DNA of 64,000 nt from JBOGXA01 sp050694175 (GTDB taxonomy: Bacteria > Actinomycetota > CADDZG01 > WHSQ01). Below are positions 8,137 through 15,978 of the stretch, piece by piece. The notes under the pieces are model-generated. The model ran no database searches, was not told the DNA's origin, and was given only the letters and a program-made list of their open reading frames with translations. How positions within the stretch are numbered: the stretch's first letter is position 1; every line of letters begins with the position of its first letter. The translations under genes were made by a program, and so were the position numbers. The stretch spans positions 1 to 64,000 of the forward strand of contig JBOGXA010000007.1 of the NCBI GenBank assembly GCA_050694175.1. Direction: 5' to 3'.

Positions 8137-9035
8137 ACAGGCTCAATCGGAGCCTGTTCGGATCGCCCGGGATCGGCTCGACGCCGGCGCCCGGATATGG
8201 CGCACCTCGCCCCGCGGGGGCACCGAGGCTGTGGACTCCCGCCGACGGACCCATCGTCCCCGGGGGCAGGGGACCCGCAGTCGTAGGCGCGCCCGGCGTA
8301 AAGGGCATGTCGGTGTCAACGACTCCGAGTGGCCTCTACGTCGCCCGCACGGCCCGAGTACCGACCGGACATCCTGCGGTACGGGGTATGGGGCTCGGCG
8401 ATACCCCCTCGGGCCTGGTGGTCGCGAACTCGAGAGGTTCTGCGGTACCGGCCGGCGACCCCTCTCTCACGACCCTGCCGACGCGCGCACGACCGAGCGG
8501 GTTGCACGTCATCGATGGCTACATGCGCAACCAGGCCGGCGTCCACGTGCCCAACAAGTACGCATACAGCGAGGCCCTGACACCGGTAGCCAAGGAAGCG
8601 TCGGCGGGAGGAGCGGCGATCGGACCGCAAGGGACCGCGGGAGCGATATGGGAGGACAACGGCGCCTTCTGGGATCAGCCGCAGCGACTCGATCAGCACG
8701 ACGGCCTGGCAAGCTCCCAACTCGGCGACGCAGCCGACCGGTTGTCGCACGACTGGGGTCCGCGGACGCAACCGTTCCCGCCGCAGCAGCCGCCACCCCC
8801 ACCGGATCCGCCGCCGGGTGGAGGCGCGTCTCCCACCCATGTGGCGGGAGGGGGGACGCACCAGGTCGCTGCGGGCGACACCCTGTGGAGTATCGCCGAG
8901 CGCGAGTACGGCGACGGGTCTTACGCCCGGCTCATCGCTCGAGCGAACCCCCACATCACGGATCCCAACCTCGTGCGTCCAGGCGATCGGCTCGTGCTGC
9001 CTCCGATCCCACAGCCGGCAACCGCGGCGCCCTGA
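8133..9035 (+). CDS. Pro-rich LysM-domain protein (coupled partner or C-terminal half of the preceding effector)
   Basis: From the GTG at 8133 the product has 300 residues. A Pro/Gly-rich N-terminal part holds three imperfect repeats of about 27 residues around a PSGL(Y/V/H)V core. A second part (about 125-205) has no recognised domain. A proline run (PPQQPPPPPDPPPGGG) leads to a C-terminal LysM domain (about residues 246-295: HQVAAGDTLWSIAEREYGD ... NPHITDPNLVRPGDRLVLP). LysM binds peptidoglycan, which suggests wall anchoring. There is no signal peptide, so export would need the type VII route, most simply if this is fused to the upstream WXG100 protein. The start overlaps the upstream stop by 4 bases with no strong Shine-Dalgarno site. 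Confidence 0.75.
   Translation: MNRLNRSLFGSPGIGSTPAPGYGAPRPAGAPRLWTPADGPIVPGGRGPAVVGAPGVKGMSVSTTPSGLYVARTARVPTGHPAVRGMGLGDTPSGLVVANSRGSAVPAGDPSLTTLPTRARPSGLHVIDGYMRNQAGVHVPNKYAYSEALTPVAKEASAGGAAIGPQGTAGAIWEDNGAFWDQPQRLDQHDGLASSQLGDAADRLSHDWGPRTQPFPPQQPPPPPDPPPGGGASPTHVAGGGTHQVAAGDTLWSIAEREYGDGSYARLIARANPHITDPNLVRPGDRLVLPPIPQPATAAP
8245..8515 (+). repeat. Three imperfect ~27-residue repeats within the LysM protein
   Basis: The encoded units run VPGGRGPAV...TTPSGLYVA, VPTGHPAVRG...DTPSGLVVA and VPAGDPSLTT...ARPSGLHVI. Each has VPxG near its start and PSGLxV near its end. The DNA has diverged more than the protein, so the repeat is old and probably functional. Confidence 0.7.
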
Positions 9036-9110
9036 GGCGCTCCCAGGTTGTGCCGGCCGTCGGCGGTGCGGACGGCAGTGTGGGGCCGCCTTGTCTACGC
9101 TTGAGGTCGC

Positions 9111-9998
9111 ATGCTCGAAGCCTTCACCGTCGACGTCGGTGTCGAACCGGCGGTCTTAACCCCGCCCGGCTCGGTGCGCGCGGCCATCGCATGGCGTTGT
9201 CTGCGCGACTGTGAGCTCCGCCACGCGACCGCCATGCTCGAAGCGAAGTGGGAGTACGTCATTTCGCGCGATGGGCTCCCCGGGGCGGGCAGCGCCGAGC
9301 TCAAGTGGGAGGTCATCATCCATCCCGACGGATCGACCGAGTATTTCCGCGCCACCCCGGGGATAGGGACCCCGGTGTTGCCGGCGGGCTCCTACACCAC
9401 CGGCCAGGAGGGCCACGAGATCGTCACCATGACCGTGCCGTGGGTCCACCCGACGGTCGAGATCAGGAATCGACTCACGAACTTGCACAGCGTCCGGGTC
9501 GACGTCACATCCGAGCCCGGTGGAGTGGAGACGTATCGGGCGCCGGTGACGCTGCTGCTGCCGGGAGACGGGTACTCGAACGTGACAACGACCGAGCCGG
9601 TTTTCTCGGGCCCCGATCTGGGACTGAGGCTCGAGGTTCCCGAACGATCGATCCGCTGCGGAGCCCCGGTCCGAGGGAACGTGGCACTAGCTCGCACCGC
9701 CCGCTCCGTGAGGGTCGCGCTGGTGCGTAGCCATTCCTGGGACCATGAGGGCACCCTGGGCGGCGTCGTCAAACAGATGCGAGCGGATTTCAAGGTGGAC
9801 GACATTCGTCTGGACGCCGAGGCCGGCGCCGCCCATTCGTTTCGTCTCGAGGTGCCGGACGACGCGCCCCCGACGTGCATACCTCCCCACCACTCCCTGC
9901 GGTGGTTCGTTAGGGCCGAGGCGCCAACCGGCGTATGGCCGTTTCGCAATGCGGCGGAGGTTGAGCTCGAACTCGTCGTCTATAACGGCGACCACTAG
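9111..9998 (+). CDS. Arrestin-like (Spo0M-like) beta-sandwich protein, first copy
   Basis: A 295-residue soluble protein of two beta-rich halves. The second half ends with DDAPPTCIPPHHSLRWFVRAEAP, matching the end pattern of arrestin/Spo0M-type domains (a PPT followed by a strand with W/Y-x-V-x-A). The N-terminal half has strand patterns such as VRAAIAWRCLRDCELRHA. No signal peptide or membrane segment. It is a paralogue of the next gene, with matching segments in the same order. A TACGCT box lies nine bases before the ATG. Known members act as scaffolds in sporulation control or trafficking; a role at the secretion apparatus is only inferred from position. Confidence 0.6.
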   Translation: MLEAFTVDVGVEPAVLTPPGSVRAAIAWRCLRDCELRHATAMLEAKWEYVISRDGLPGAGSAELKWEVIIHPDGSTEYFRATPGIGTPVLPAGSYTTGQEGHEIVTMTVPWVHPTVEIRNRLTNLHSVRVDVTSEPGGVETYRAPVTLLLPGDGYSNVTTTEPVFSGPDLGLRLEVPERSIRCGAPVRGNVALARTARSVRVALVRSHSWDHEGTLGGVVKQMRADFKVDDIRLDAEAGAAHSFRLEVPDDAPPTCIPPHHSLRWFVRAEAPTGVWPFRNAAEVELELVVYNGDH

Positions 9999-10002
9999 TT
10001 CT

Positions 10003-10929
10003 ATGGCGCCTGATTCGTCGGAGCGCGGTGAGGGGCCCTTACAGCTCTCGTGGGAGAACGACCCGCGGCCGCTGACACCGCCGGCGGCCATCGAGGCAAC
10101 GGTTCGCTGGGAGATAGCAGAGGACTGCGACGTGGTCGATTCTGTCGCCTACCTCGAGATGAGGGCCCGGCGTGCGCTGTGGGACGGCGAGCGGCCGTCG
10201 TTCTCGGATATCCGCCTCGCCAAGACATCCGAAGACTTTGCCCCGATCGACGACGCGCGCGAGCATGTGGTCCCGCTTGCCATCGAAGGCTCGCGGCGAC
10301 GCGGCGAGCATGGCGACGTGCCCATGTCGTTCGAGCTCCCGGCCGCGTTCCCATCAGTCGACGACGACTACCTGACGGTGTGCTACGGGCTGGTTGCCGT
10401 TGTCGTTCCGGCGGGGTCGCCGGCCGTGACGTCGCGGTCAGACGTTCGCGTTCTCGCCGTTCGATCCGCGGGAGCGGCCGCCGAATCGAGCCCGGATTTC
10501 GGCTTCGGCAGCGGGTTGCAAGGAGGACTAATAGTCGTCGACGATGTCCGGCGCCACGCGCGCATCGGGGACGCACTCTCCGGCAACGTCGAGGTCACGC
10601 CTCCACCCGGCGCGTGGACGGTAGAGATCTCGCTGCTGCGTGTGCATATGGGGCACGCGCTCGGCGGAAGCACCGACGCCGTCGTGCGCAAGGACCATCG
10701 GTTGTCGACGACCGGAGTCATCGAACTGAGTGCGAAGTCGGAGATCGTTCCGTTCTCCTTCCCCGTGCCCGCAGATGCTCAGCCGACTTGTCTGCTCCCC
10801 GATGGTCGTCTTACGTACGCGGTGCGCGTGGACATCGCACCCGCGTCGAAACTCCAGCGCCTCACAAAGGGCGGTGGTCTCGACCTCGAGGTCAACCTCT
10901 ACCACGTCGACGACATGGGCGAGGAGTAG
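10003..10929 (+). CDS. Arrestin-like (Spo0M-like) beta-sandwich protein, second copy
   Basis: A 308-residue paralogue of the gene just upstream, four bases after its stop. Matching blocks: IEATVRWEIAEDCDVVDS to VRAAIAWRCLRDCELRHA, an ALGG segment, and DAQPTCLLPDGRLTYAVRVDIAP to DAPPTCIPPHHSLRWFVRAEAP. The chosen ATG starts MAPDSSERGEG; the open frame extends further upstream but that part overlaps the previous gene and is not conserved. No membrane segment. The close pair suggests a heterodimer, but the function is unknown. The arrestin-like call rests on residue pattern, not on a search. Confidence 0.6.
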   Translation: MAPDSSERGEGPLQLSWENDPRPLTPPAAIEATVRWEIAEDCDVVDSVAYLEMRARRALWDGERPSFSDIRLAKTSEDFAPIDDAREHVVPLAIEGSRRRGEHGDVPMSFELPAAFPSVDDDYLTVCYGLVAVVVPAGSPAVTSRSDVRVLAVRSAGAAAESSPDFGFGSGLQGGLIVVDDVRRHARIGDALSGNVEVTPPPGAWTVEISLLRVHMGHALGGSTDAVVRKDHRLSTTGVIELSAKSEIVPFSFPVPADAQPTCLLPDGRLTYAVRVDIAPASKLQRLTKGGGLDLEVNLYHVDDMGEE

Positions 10930-10952
10930 ACTCGAAGCAGAGGGAGGTGGCG

Positions 10953-11558
10953 ATGATGGCCGGGGGCAGCAATCGGGTAGAGGTTCGCCGCACCTCCGCG
11001 TACGCCGGCGGGCGGCTGGCCCTTGCGGCTGTTTGCATTGCGTTCGGCATCCTCGTCATCGTTCTCGACGTCGGCGCCATCACCAAGATCATCATCGGCG
11101 GCGGGATGATCGCGCTGGGCATCGTCACCGCGATAAACGCGCGCACGATCATGGCGAATCCGGTTGCCTACGCCGTGTCTGAGGTAGGCATTGAAATCGA
11201 GCCCCACCGTGCAGGCGGCCTGGTTCAGTGGAACGACATCGAGGACATCGGCATCGTGACGGTTGGTAAGGCCAAAAGCGTAGGCGTCAGGCTGAGCTCG
11301 GCCGAGCGTTTTCTCGCGTCCGCGTCACCACGGTCCGCCGGGAACCTCACCGGCGTTCGCCTGGCATCGATGATCCCCGGAGCCAAACTCGGGGCGTTCT
11401 CGCAGGTGACCGACCTGTCCTCGCTGCTGCGGACCAACCAGCGGACCTACGGCTATCACCTCACACTGGGAGGGCCGGGTCTCGATCGGTCGCCGGAGGA
11501 CATGGCGGAACTAATCCGCTCACGCGCCGGGGGCCGCGCATCGTCGAATCCACCGTGA
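10953..11558 (+). CDS. Small membrane protein with two helices and a PH-like C-terminal domain (STM3941-like)
   Basis: A 201-residue protein: a short basic N-terminus, two hydrophobic helices (about residues 22-65; ALAAVCIAFGILVIVLDVGA and KIIIGGGMIALGIVTAI), then a domain with VSEVGIEIEPHRAGGLVQWNDIEDIGI, the start pattern of bacterial PH-like/STM3941 proteins. The ATG at 10953 has the Shine-Dalgarno site GGGAGG (10942-10947). Its last codons overlap the next gene by 4 bases (GTGA). It lies in the type VII unit, but no direct role is known. Confidence 0.6.
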   Translation: MMAGGSNRVEVRRTSAYAGGRLALAAVCIAFGILVIVLDVGAITKIIIGGGMIALGIVTAINARTIMANPVAYAVSEVGIEIEPHRAGGLVQWNDIEDIGIVTVGKAKSVGVRLSSAERFLASASPRSAGNLTGVRLASMIPGAKLGAFSQVTDLSSLLRTNQRTYGYHLTLGGPGLDRSPEDMAELIRSRAGGRASSNPP

Positions 11559-11947
11559 GCGGAATCGCTTCCGGGTCCGGAGATGACTCTCTGCCCGATG
11601 CCTGCTCGCTGTTGTCGGAGTCTGACGTCGCCGGCGCGCTCGGAGTCGGCGGGGTGACGTTGAGAGGCGACGCCGGGGCCTGCATCTACGCCGTCGGGGG
11701 AATCTCCGCGGTCCAGTTGAGTATCACGTCGTCCGGCAGCGCCGCCGCGGCCGCAACCGCCGCGGCGCGCGGAAACCCGATCGAGGTGGGCGCTGGTGCC
11801 ACTGCATCAATCGAGGAGAAAGCGGCCGGAGTGCGGGCGGTGGTCGTCGCGGTCGGCACGACGCTTGCGACTTTGGCCATCACATCGCGCGACGTGTCGG
11901 ATGACGCGGCAGCGGTACTGGCCCGGCTCGTCGCCGACCGGCTCTAG
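11555..11947 (+). CDS. DUF3558-like small protein
   Basis: A 130-residue protein with a GTG start that overlaps the upstream stop (GTGA). The segment PDACSLLSESDVAGALGVG and the later ACIYAV fit the DUF3558 pattern (a conserved Cys-Leu-Leu near the start and a second Cys before a strand). Most DUF3558 proteins are lipoproteins; this one has no signal peptide or lipobox, so it would stay in the cytosol unless exported another way. It is the last gene of the plus-strand type VII unit and converges with the MinD-like gene, overlapping its end by 4 bases. Confidence 0.5.
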   Translation: MSGIASGSGDDSLPDACSLLSESDVAGALGVGGVTLRGDAGACIYAVGGISAVQLSITSSGSAAAAATAAARGNPIEVGAGATASIEEKAAGVRAVVVAVGTTLATLAITSRDVSDDAAAVLARLVADRL

Positions 11948-13164
11948 GCCCGCGTCACCTGGCTTACCTGGAAGCCGTCTCCCACGAGCGCGGCGAGCTG
12001 CAGGAACGAATGGCGGGTCGCCGGCTTCAGCTCGTCGAGATCGACTGCCGCGCCGGTTGCGAGGTGGGGGTCGTACGGAATCTGTTGCACCGCCCTGCAC
12101 CGGGCCGCGAAGTGCTCCTCGAGCTTGCCGAGATCGACGTCGCCGCTTCCCGACCGCACGATGCTGATCACGACCACCGCGCGGCGCACGAGATCGCCGA
12201 AGCCGTGCGCCTCGAGCCAGTCGAGGGTTGCGCTGGCACTGCGAGCCCCGTCGAGGCTCGGAGAACTCACGACGACAATCGAATCGGCCAGGCCAAGGGC
12301 GCCTTGCATGGCACTGTGGAGCAGACCGGTGCCGCAGTCGGTAAGGATGAGGCTGTAGTAGCGCTCCAGTAGGTCGAGAACGTCCCGGTACTCCTGCTCG
12401 CTGAACGCCAGCGACACGCTCGGGTCGGAATCCGACGCCAGCACCTCGAGCCGGTTGCGAGCCTGCGAGGTGAACTCACGGATGTCCGCGTAGCGCTCGA
12501 CCGAAGGCCGGGCCGCAAGCAGGTCGCGCACTGTCGCATGCGTCTCACGCCCAACCTTCTCCGCGAGCGTGCCGCGATCGGGGTTGGCGTCGACGGCGAT
12601 GACTCTGTCGCCGCGCGCCGAGGAGAACGTGGCGCCGAGAACTGCGGTCGTGGTGGTCTTCCCCACCCCGCCCTTGAGGCTGATCACGGCCGCGCGGTGG
12701 CAGCCTTTGATAACGGTGCGAGCGCGCCCTTCAAGAGCCTGGCGATGAATCTCTCCCGCCGAGGGCCCGGGATTGACGACGCCCCCCGTTAGCACGTACA
12801 CCGCCCTCCGCCACCCGTGCGACGGTTTCTGTCGCTGCGGCTTGAGGACGGTCTCGGCCGTGAGGCTTTCGGCAGTGGGTCCCGGCGGCGCGTACAGGGG
12901 GTCCGCGGGTGGCGGCGCCGGCGGGCTCGCCGGAGGGGGCGAGGCAGCCGCAGAACGCGGCGGCGGCTCTTGCTCGGCCGGCGATGCCGCGCTCGGGGTG
13001 TCCGCCGGGGGGCGGGCGGCCGGTTGCCTGCGGGGCGCAGTGTCGGTCGCATCCGTGGCATCGGGCGCCGACCGATCACCCATCAATCCCATGCGGGCCA
13101 GCTCTTCGAATAATGGGACCCGCCGTTCGGTGCGCTCCTCGTCACGCTCCTCGTCACTCCCCAT
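11944..13164 (-). CDS. MinD/ParA-like ATPase with Pro-rich N-terminus (EspI-like)
   Basis: A 406-residue protein. Residues ~35-100 are Pro/Ala-rich and disordered, followed by a MinD-type ATPase with the deviant Walker A KGGVGKTTTT (~165), the switch VDANPDRGTL and an LTDCGTG motif. This layout, a Pro-rich leader plus a MinD-like ATPase in an ESX locus, matches mycobacterial EspI, which regulates ESX-1 under low ATP. The same role here is inference. No Shine-Dalgarno site; a TAAACT box ends six bases before the ATG, suggesting a leaderless mRNA. The end overlaps the convergent DUF3558-like gene by 4 bases. Confidence 0.8.
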   Translation of the reverse strand: MGSDEERDEERTERRVPLFEELARMGLMGDRSAPDATDATDTAPRRQPAARPPADTPSAASPAEQEPPPRSAAASPPPASPPAPPPADPLYAPPGPTAESLTAETVLKPQRQKPSHGWRRAVYVLTGGVVNPGPSAGEIHRQALEGRARTVIKGCHRAAVISLKGGVGKTTTTAVLGATFSSARGDRVIAVDANPDRGTLAEKVGRETHATVRDLLAARPSVERYADIREFTSQARNRLEVLASDSDPSVSLAFSEQEYRDVLDLLERYYSLILTDCGTGLLHSAMQGALGLADSIVVVSSPSLDGARSASATLDWLEAHGFGDLVRRAVVVISIVRSGSGDVDLGKLEEHFAARCRAVQQIPYDPHLATGAAVDLDELKPATRHSFLQLAALVGDGFQVSQVTRA

Positions 13165-13170
13165 CGGCGA

Positions 13171-13176
13171 AGTTTA
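13171..13176 (-). promoter_or_regulatory. Candidate -10 box (TAAACT) for a leaderless MinD-like gene
   Basis: On the minus strand TAAACT is followed by six bases and the ATG, the same spacing as at eccD. No Shine-Dalgarno site and no good -35 box. Confidence 0.45.
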
Positions 13177-13217
13177 CCGGTCCGACGCGCGGTCGGCTCA
13201 TTGGATTGCTCCACCGT

Positions 13218-13802
13218 TCATCCGGCATCCCCGTCGTCTCCTTCGATCAGTGACCGCGCAGCCTGCACCTGTTCCCACGTGTTGCAATCCATCGCGGCCC
13301 CCGGCTCCAGTACGGTCCCCAGGTCAAGGCCCATCACGAGCTCTCGCATCGCTGCGTCCTCGGTTCGATCGAGAGACTCGATGCGCTCCGTCAAGACGTC
13401 CCGCCTGTATGTGCCGACAAGCGGTTGCACATGACCGTCGAAGTCACAGAGCGTGGCACCGTCGCGGCCCCGGGCGGAACCGAGGATCGCGGCGATTGTG
13501 CGCTCGGTGACAAGTGGGTGGTCGACCGCGAGGACGACGACGAGCTCGGCGGCGACGTGCTCGAGCCCGGCCCGCAACGCGTGAACGGGCCCCGCCCCCG
13601 GCGGCTCCTCACGTACCCAGCGAACGCGCAGATCGGAGCGCCGCCGGGGACCGACCGCAACGATGTTGTCCGCCGCGCGTACTGCCCTGAGCGCGCGATC
13701 GAGCAGGCTGAGCCCCCCGATCTCGACCAGTGCCTTGTCCACGCCCCCCAAGCGCGTGGCGCGGCCCCCGGCGAGCACGACCGCATCAAATCCCGTCGCC
13801 AT
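13218..13802 (-). CDS. mobA: MobA-like nucleotidyltransferase (molybdenum cofactor guanylyltransferase)
   Basis: A 194-residue NTP-transferase with the signature VVLAGGRATRLGGVDKALVEIGG at its N-terminus (LAGG..R.GG.DKAL) and a later VLAVDHPLV metal-binding segment. MobA attaches GMP to molybdopterin. No other molybdenum cofactor gene is in the window, so a related MobA-like activity is also possible. The ATG at 13802 is chosen because the LAGG motif follows at residue ~10 and an AAGGAT Shine-Dalgarno-like site precedes it; a longer frame to 13907 has no conserved sequence. It diverges from the alcohol dehydrogenase gene. Confidence 0.8.
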   Translation of the reverse strand: MATGFDAVVLAGGRATRLGGVDKALVEIGGLSLLDRALRAVRAADNIVAVGPRRRSDLRVRWVREEPPGAGPVHALRAGLEHVAAELVVVLAVDHPLVTERTIAAILGSARGRDGATLCDFDGHVQPLVGTYRRDVLTERIESLDRTEDAAMRELVMGLDLGTVLEPGAAMDCNTWEQVQAARSLIEGDDGDAG

Positions 13803-13868
13803 GATCCTTCCGCTTCGACCCTTCTTCGATGCCCTCAATTGAACCCCCCGCGTGTCTAATTGGGGTGT

Positions 13869-14867
13869 ATGCGCGCGTGGGAACTTTCGCGGCCGGGCCC
13901 CATCCACGGCGGCCCCCTAGAGTTCGTCGACAAGGCTCCGCCGGAGCCGTCGGCCGGGGAGGTGCGCGTCAGGGTCGCGGCCTGCGGGGTATGCCGTACC
14001 GACCTCCACATCGTCGAAGGCGACCTCCCGGAGCATCGGCCGAGGGTCGTGCCCGGACACCAAGCGGTGGGGATGGTCGATGCGCTCGGGCCGGGCGCCC
14101 ACAGATTCGGTGTCGGCGATCGGATCGGGATCGCGTGGCTGCGCCACACATGCGGACGCTGCCGCTTTTGCACACGCGGTCTCGAGAACCTGTGCACCGA
14201 CGCGCTCTTCACCGGGTGGGACGCAGACGGTGGCTACGCTGAGTACGCAGTCGTGCCGGAGTCGTTTGCTTACGCGATCCCGGCAGCTTTTGACGACGAG
14301 CACGCTGCGCCACTGTTGTGTGCCGGAATAATCGGCTACCGAGCTCTCAAGAAAGCGGGGGTCGGCGAGGGTGTGCGGCTGGGCATCTACGGCTTCGGCT
14401 CTTCCGCCCACATCGCCTGTCAGGTCGCCGCCCATCTCGGTGCACGCGTGCATGTGGTCACTCGCTCCGAGCGGGCGCGCAAGCTCGCGACACGCCTTGG
14501 CGCTGTGAGCGCACGGCCCCCCGAGGTCGGGCCGCCGGAACCGCTCGAGGGCGCCGTCCTGTTCGCGCCGTCGGGTGACGTCGTTCCACCGACGCTCGCC
14601 GGGCTGGATCGCGGAGGCACGCTCGCCATCGCAGGAATCCACCTGAGCCGCGTGCCACCGCTCGACTATGAGCGCCACCTCTTCGGGGAACGCACGATCA
14701 CAAGCGTCATGGCCAACACGCGCGCAGATGGTGAAGAGCTGCTCGAGATCGCGTCCCGAATCCCCGTCGAAACGACCACGACCGCCTTTGCGCTGGCCGA
14801 CGCGGACAACGCACTTCGAGCGCTGTCGGAGGGTGCGCTGGCCGGGGCCGCGGTACTCGTGATGTAG
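13869..14867 (+). CDS. Zinc-dependent alcohol dehydrogenase (AdhA type)
   Basis: A 332-residue medium-chain dehydrogenase. The catalytic zinc Cys lies in ACGVCRTDLH and the His in PGHQAVG; the structural zinc site is CGRCRFCTRGLENLC (four Cys). A nucleotide-binding segment GIYGFGSSAHIA follows. It fits the zinc-binding AdhA group that oxidises alcohols with NAD(P). The start is set at ATG 13869 (MRAWELSRPG); an upstream TTG at 13860 would add three residues. A TCTAAT box ends eight bases before the ATG. Substrate cannot be told. Confidence 0.85.
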   Translation: MRAWELSRPGPIHGGPLEFVDKAPPEPSAGEVRVRVAACGVCRTDLHIVEGDLPEHRPRVVPGHQAVGMVDALGPGAHRFGVGDRIGIAWLRHTCGRCRFCTRGLENLCTDALFTGWDADGGYAEYAVVPESFAYAIPAAFDDEHAAPLLCAGIIGYRALKKAGVGEGVRLGIYGFGSSAHIACQVAAHLGARVHVVTRSERARKLATRLGAVSARPPEVGPPEPLEGAVLFAPSGDVVPPTLAGLDRGGTLAIAGIHLSRVPPLDYERHLFGERTITSVMANTRADGEELLEIASRIPVETTTTAFALADADNALRALSEGALAGAAVLVM

Positions 14868-14922
14868 GCGACCCGGTCCACCTGCAGGGGTACCCCGAGG
14901 GCCCACGTAGGATCGACCCTCG

Positions 14923-15978
14923 ATGCCATCTGAGAGCACCGTCACCTCCACATCCACCTTCCTTGCAGCCTGCCGCGGTGAGCCGACCGAGCGTGTTCCC
15001 GTCTGGTTCATGCGCCAGGCGGGCCGGAGCCTCCCCGAATACCGCAAGTTGCGCGAACACAACGACATCCTCGCCATATGTCGCTCGCCGGAACTGGCGG
15101 CCGAGGTCACGCTGCAGCCGATCCGTCGCTACGACGTGGACGCCGCGATCCTGTTCAGCGACATCGTCGTGCCCCTTGCAGCTATGGGCGTCGACGTCGA
15201 CATCCGTCCCGGGATCGGACCGGTCGTCCCCGAACCCATCCGCGACCCTTCTGGGCTTGCGACGCTCAAACCATTCGACCCGGCAACGGGCGTGCCCCAC
15301 GTCCTCAAGACCATCCGCATCCTGCGGGCGGAACTCGACGTGCCCCTGATCGGATTTGCCGGCGCACCCTTCACGCTGGCGAGCTATCTCTTCGAGGGCG
15401 GACCCTCGAAGAGTCACGCGCGCACCAAGGCGCTGATGTACGCGCAGCCCAAGACGTGGCACGCCCTAATGGAGGCGCTCGCCGATGCACTCCTCGCGTT
15501 CTCACTCGCACAAGTGGAGCAGGGCGCTCAAGCCATCCAGATCTTCGACAGTTGGGCCGGGCATCTGTCTCGTGACGACTATGAGTCGTACGCGCTTCCC
15601 GCGACGCGACGCATAATGCACGGCCTCGCCGGCGCCGGCGTACCGCGCATCCTCTTCGGTGTCGGAACGGGGGAACTGCTCGCGTCGATGGCATCCAGCG
15701 GCGCCGACGTGGTCGGCGTCGACTGGCGCGTACCGCTAGACGAGGCCCGGAGACGAACGGGTGACGCTGTTGCCCTTCAAGGAAATCTCGATCCGTCAAC
15801 ATGCCTCGCCCCTTCCGAGGTCGTAAAGGAGCGAGCGGCCGATGTGCTCGAGCGCGGCGGAGGCCGGGCCCACATCTTCAATCTCGGGCACGGGGTCTTG
15901 CCCGCAACCGATCCCGACATCTTGCGAGGTCTCGTCGAGTTCGTGCACTCGTGGAGACAAGATGACCGAGCTTCATGA
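14923..15978 (+). CDS. hemE: Uroporphyrinogen decarboxylase
   Basis: HemE turns uroporphyrinogen III into coproporphyrinogen III in the cytosol. The 351-residue product has the family opening PVWFMRQAGRSLPEYR, the catalytic-site segment LFSDIVVPLAAMG, and GAPFTLASYLFEGGPSK in the middle. It is the first gene of a four-gene haem cluster and overlaps the ferrochelatase gene by 17 bases. A TAGGAT box ends nine bases before the ATG, so the leader may be very short. Confidence 0.96.
   Translation: MPSESTVTSTSTFLAACRGEPTERVPVWFMRQAGRSLPEYRKLREHNDILAICRSPELAAEVTLQPIRRYDVDAAILFSDIVVPLAAMGVDVDIRPGIGPVVPEPIRDPSGLATLKPFDPATGVPHVLKTIRILRAELDVPLIGFAGAPFTLASYLFEGGPSKSHARTKALMYAQPKTWHALMEALADALLAFSLAQVEQGAQAIQIFDSWAGHLSRDDYESYALPATRRIMHGLAGAGVPRILFGVGTGELLASMASSGADVVGVDWRVPLDEARRRTGDAVALQGNLDPSTCLAPSEVVKERAADVLERGGGRAHIFNLGHGVLPATDPDILRGLVEFVHSWRQDDRAS

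Noticed and set aside
9096..14913. Further possible leaderless genes (first arrestin-like gene, alcohol dehydrogenase, hemE) with TA-boxes 8-9 bases before the ATG
   Set aside because: Spacing is longer than expected for a strictly leaderless start and the boxes are weaker, so they are not listed as promoters.
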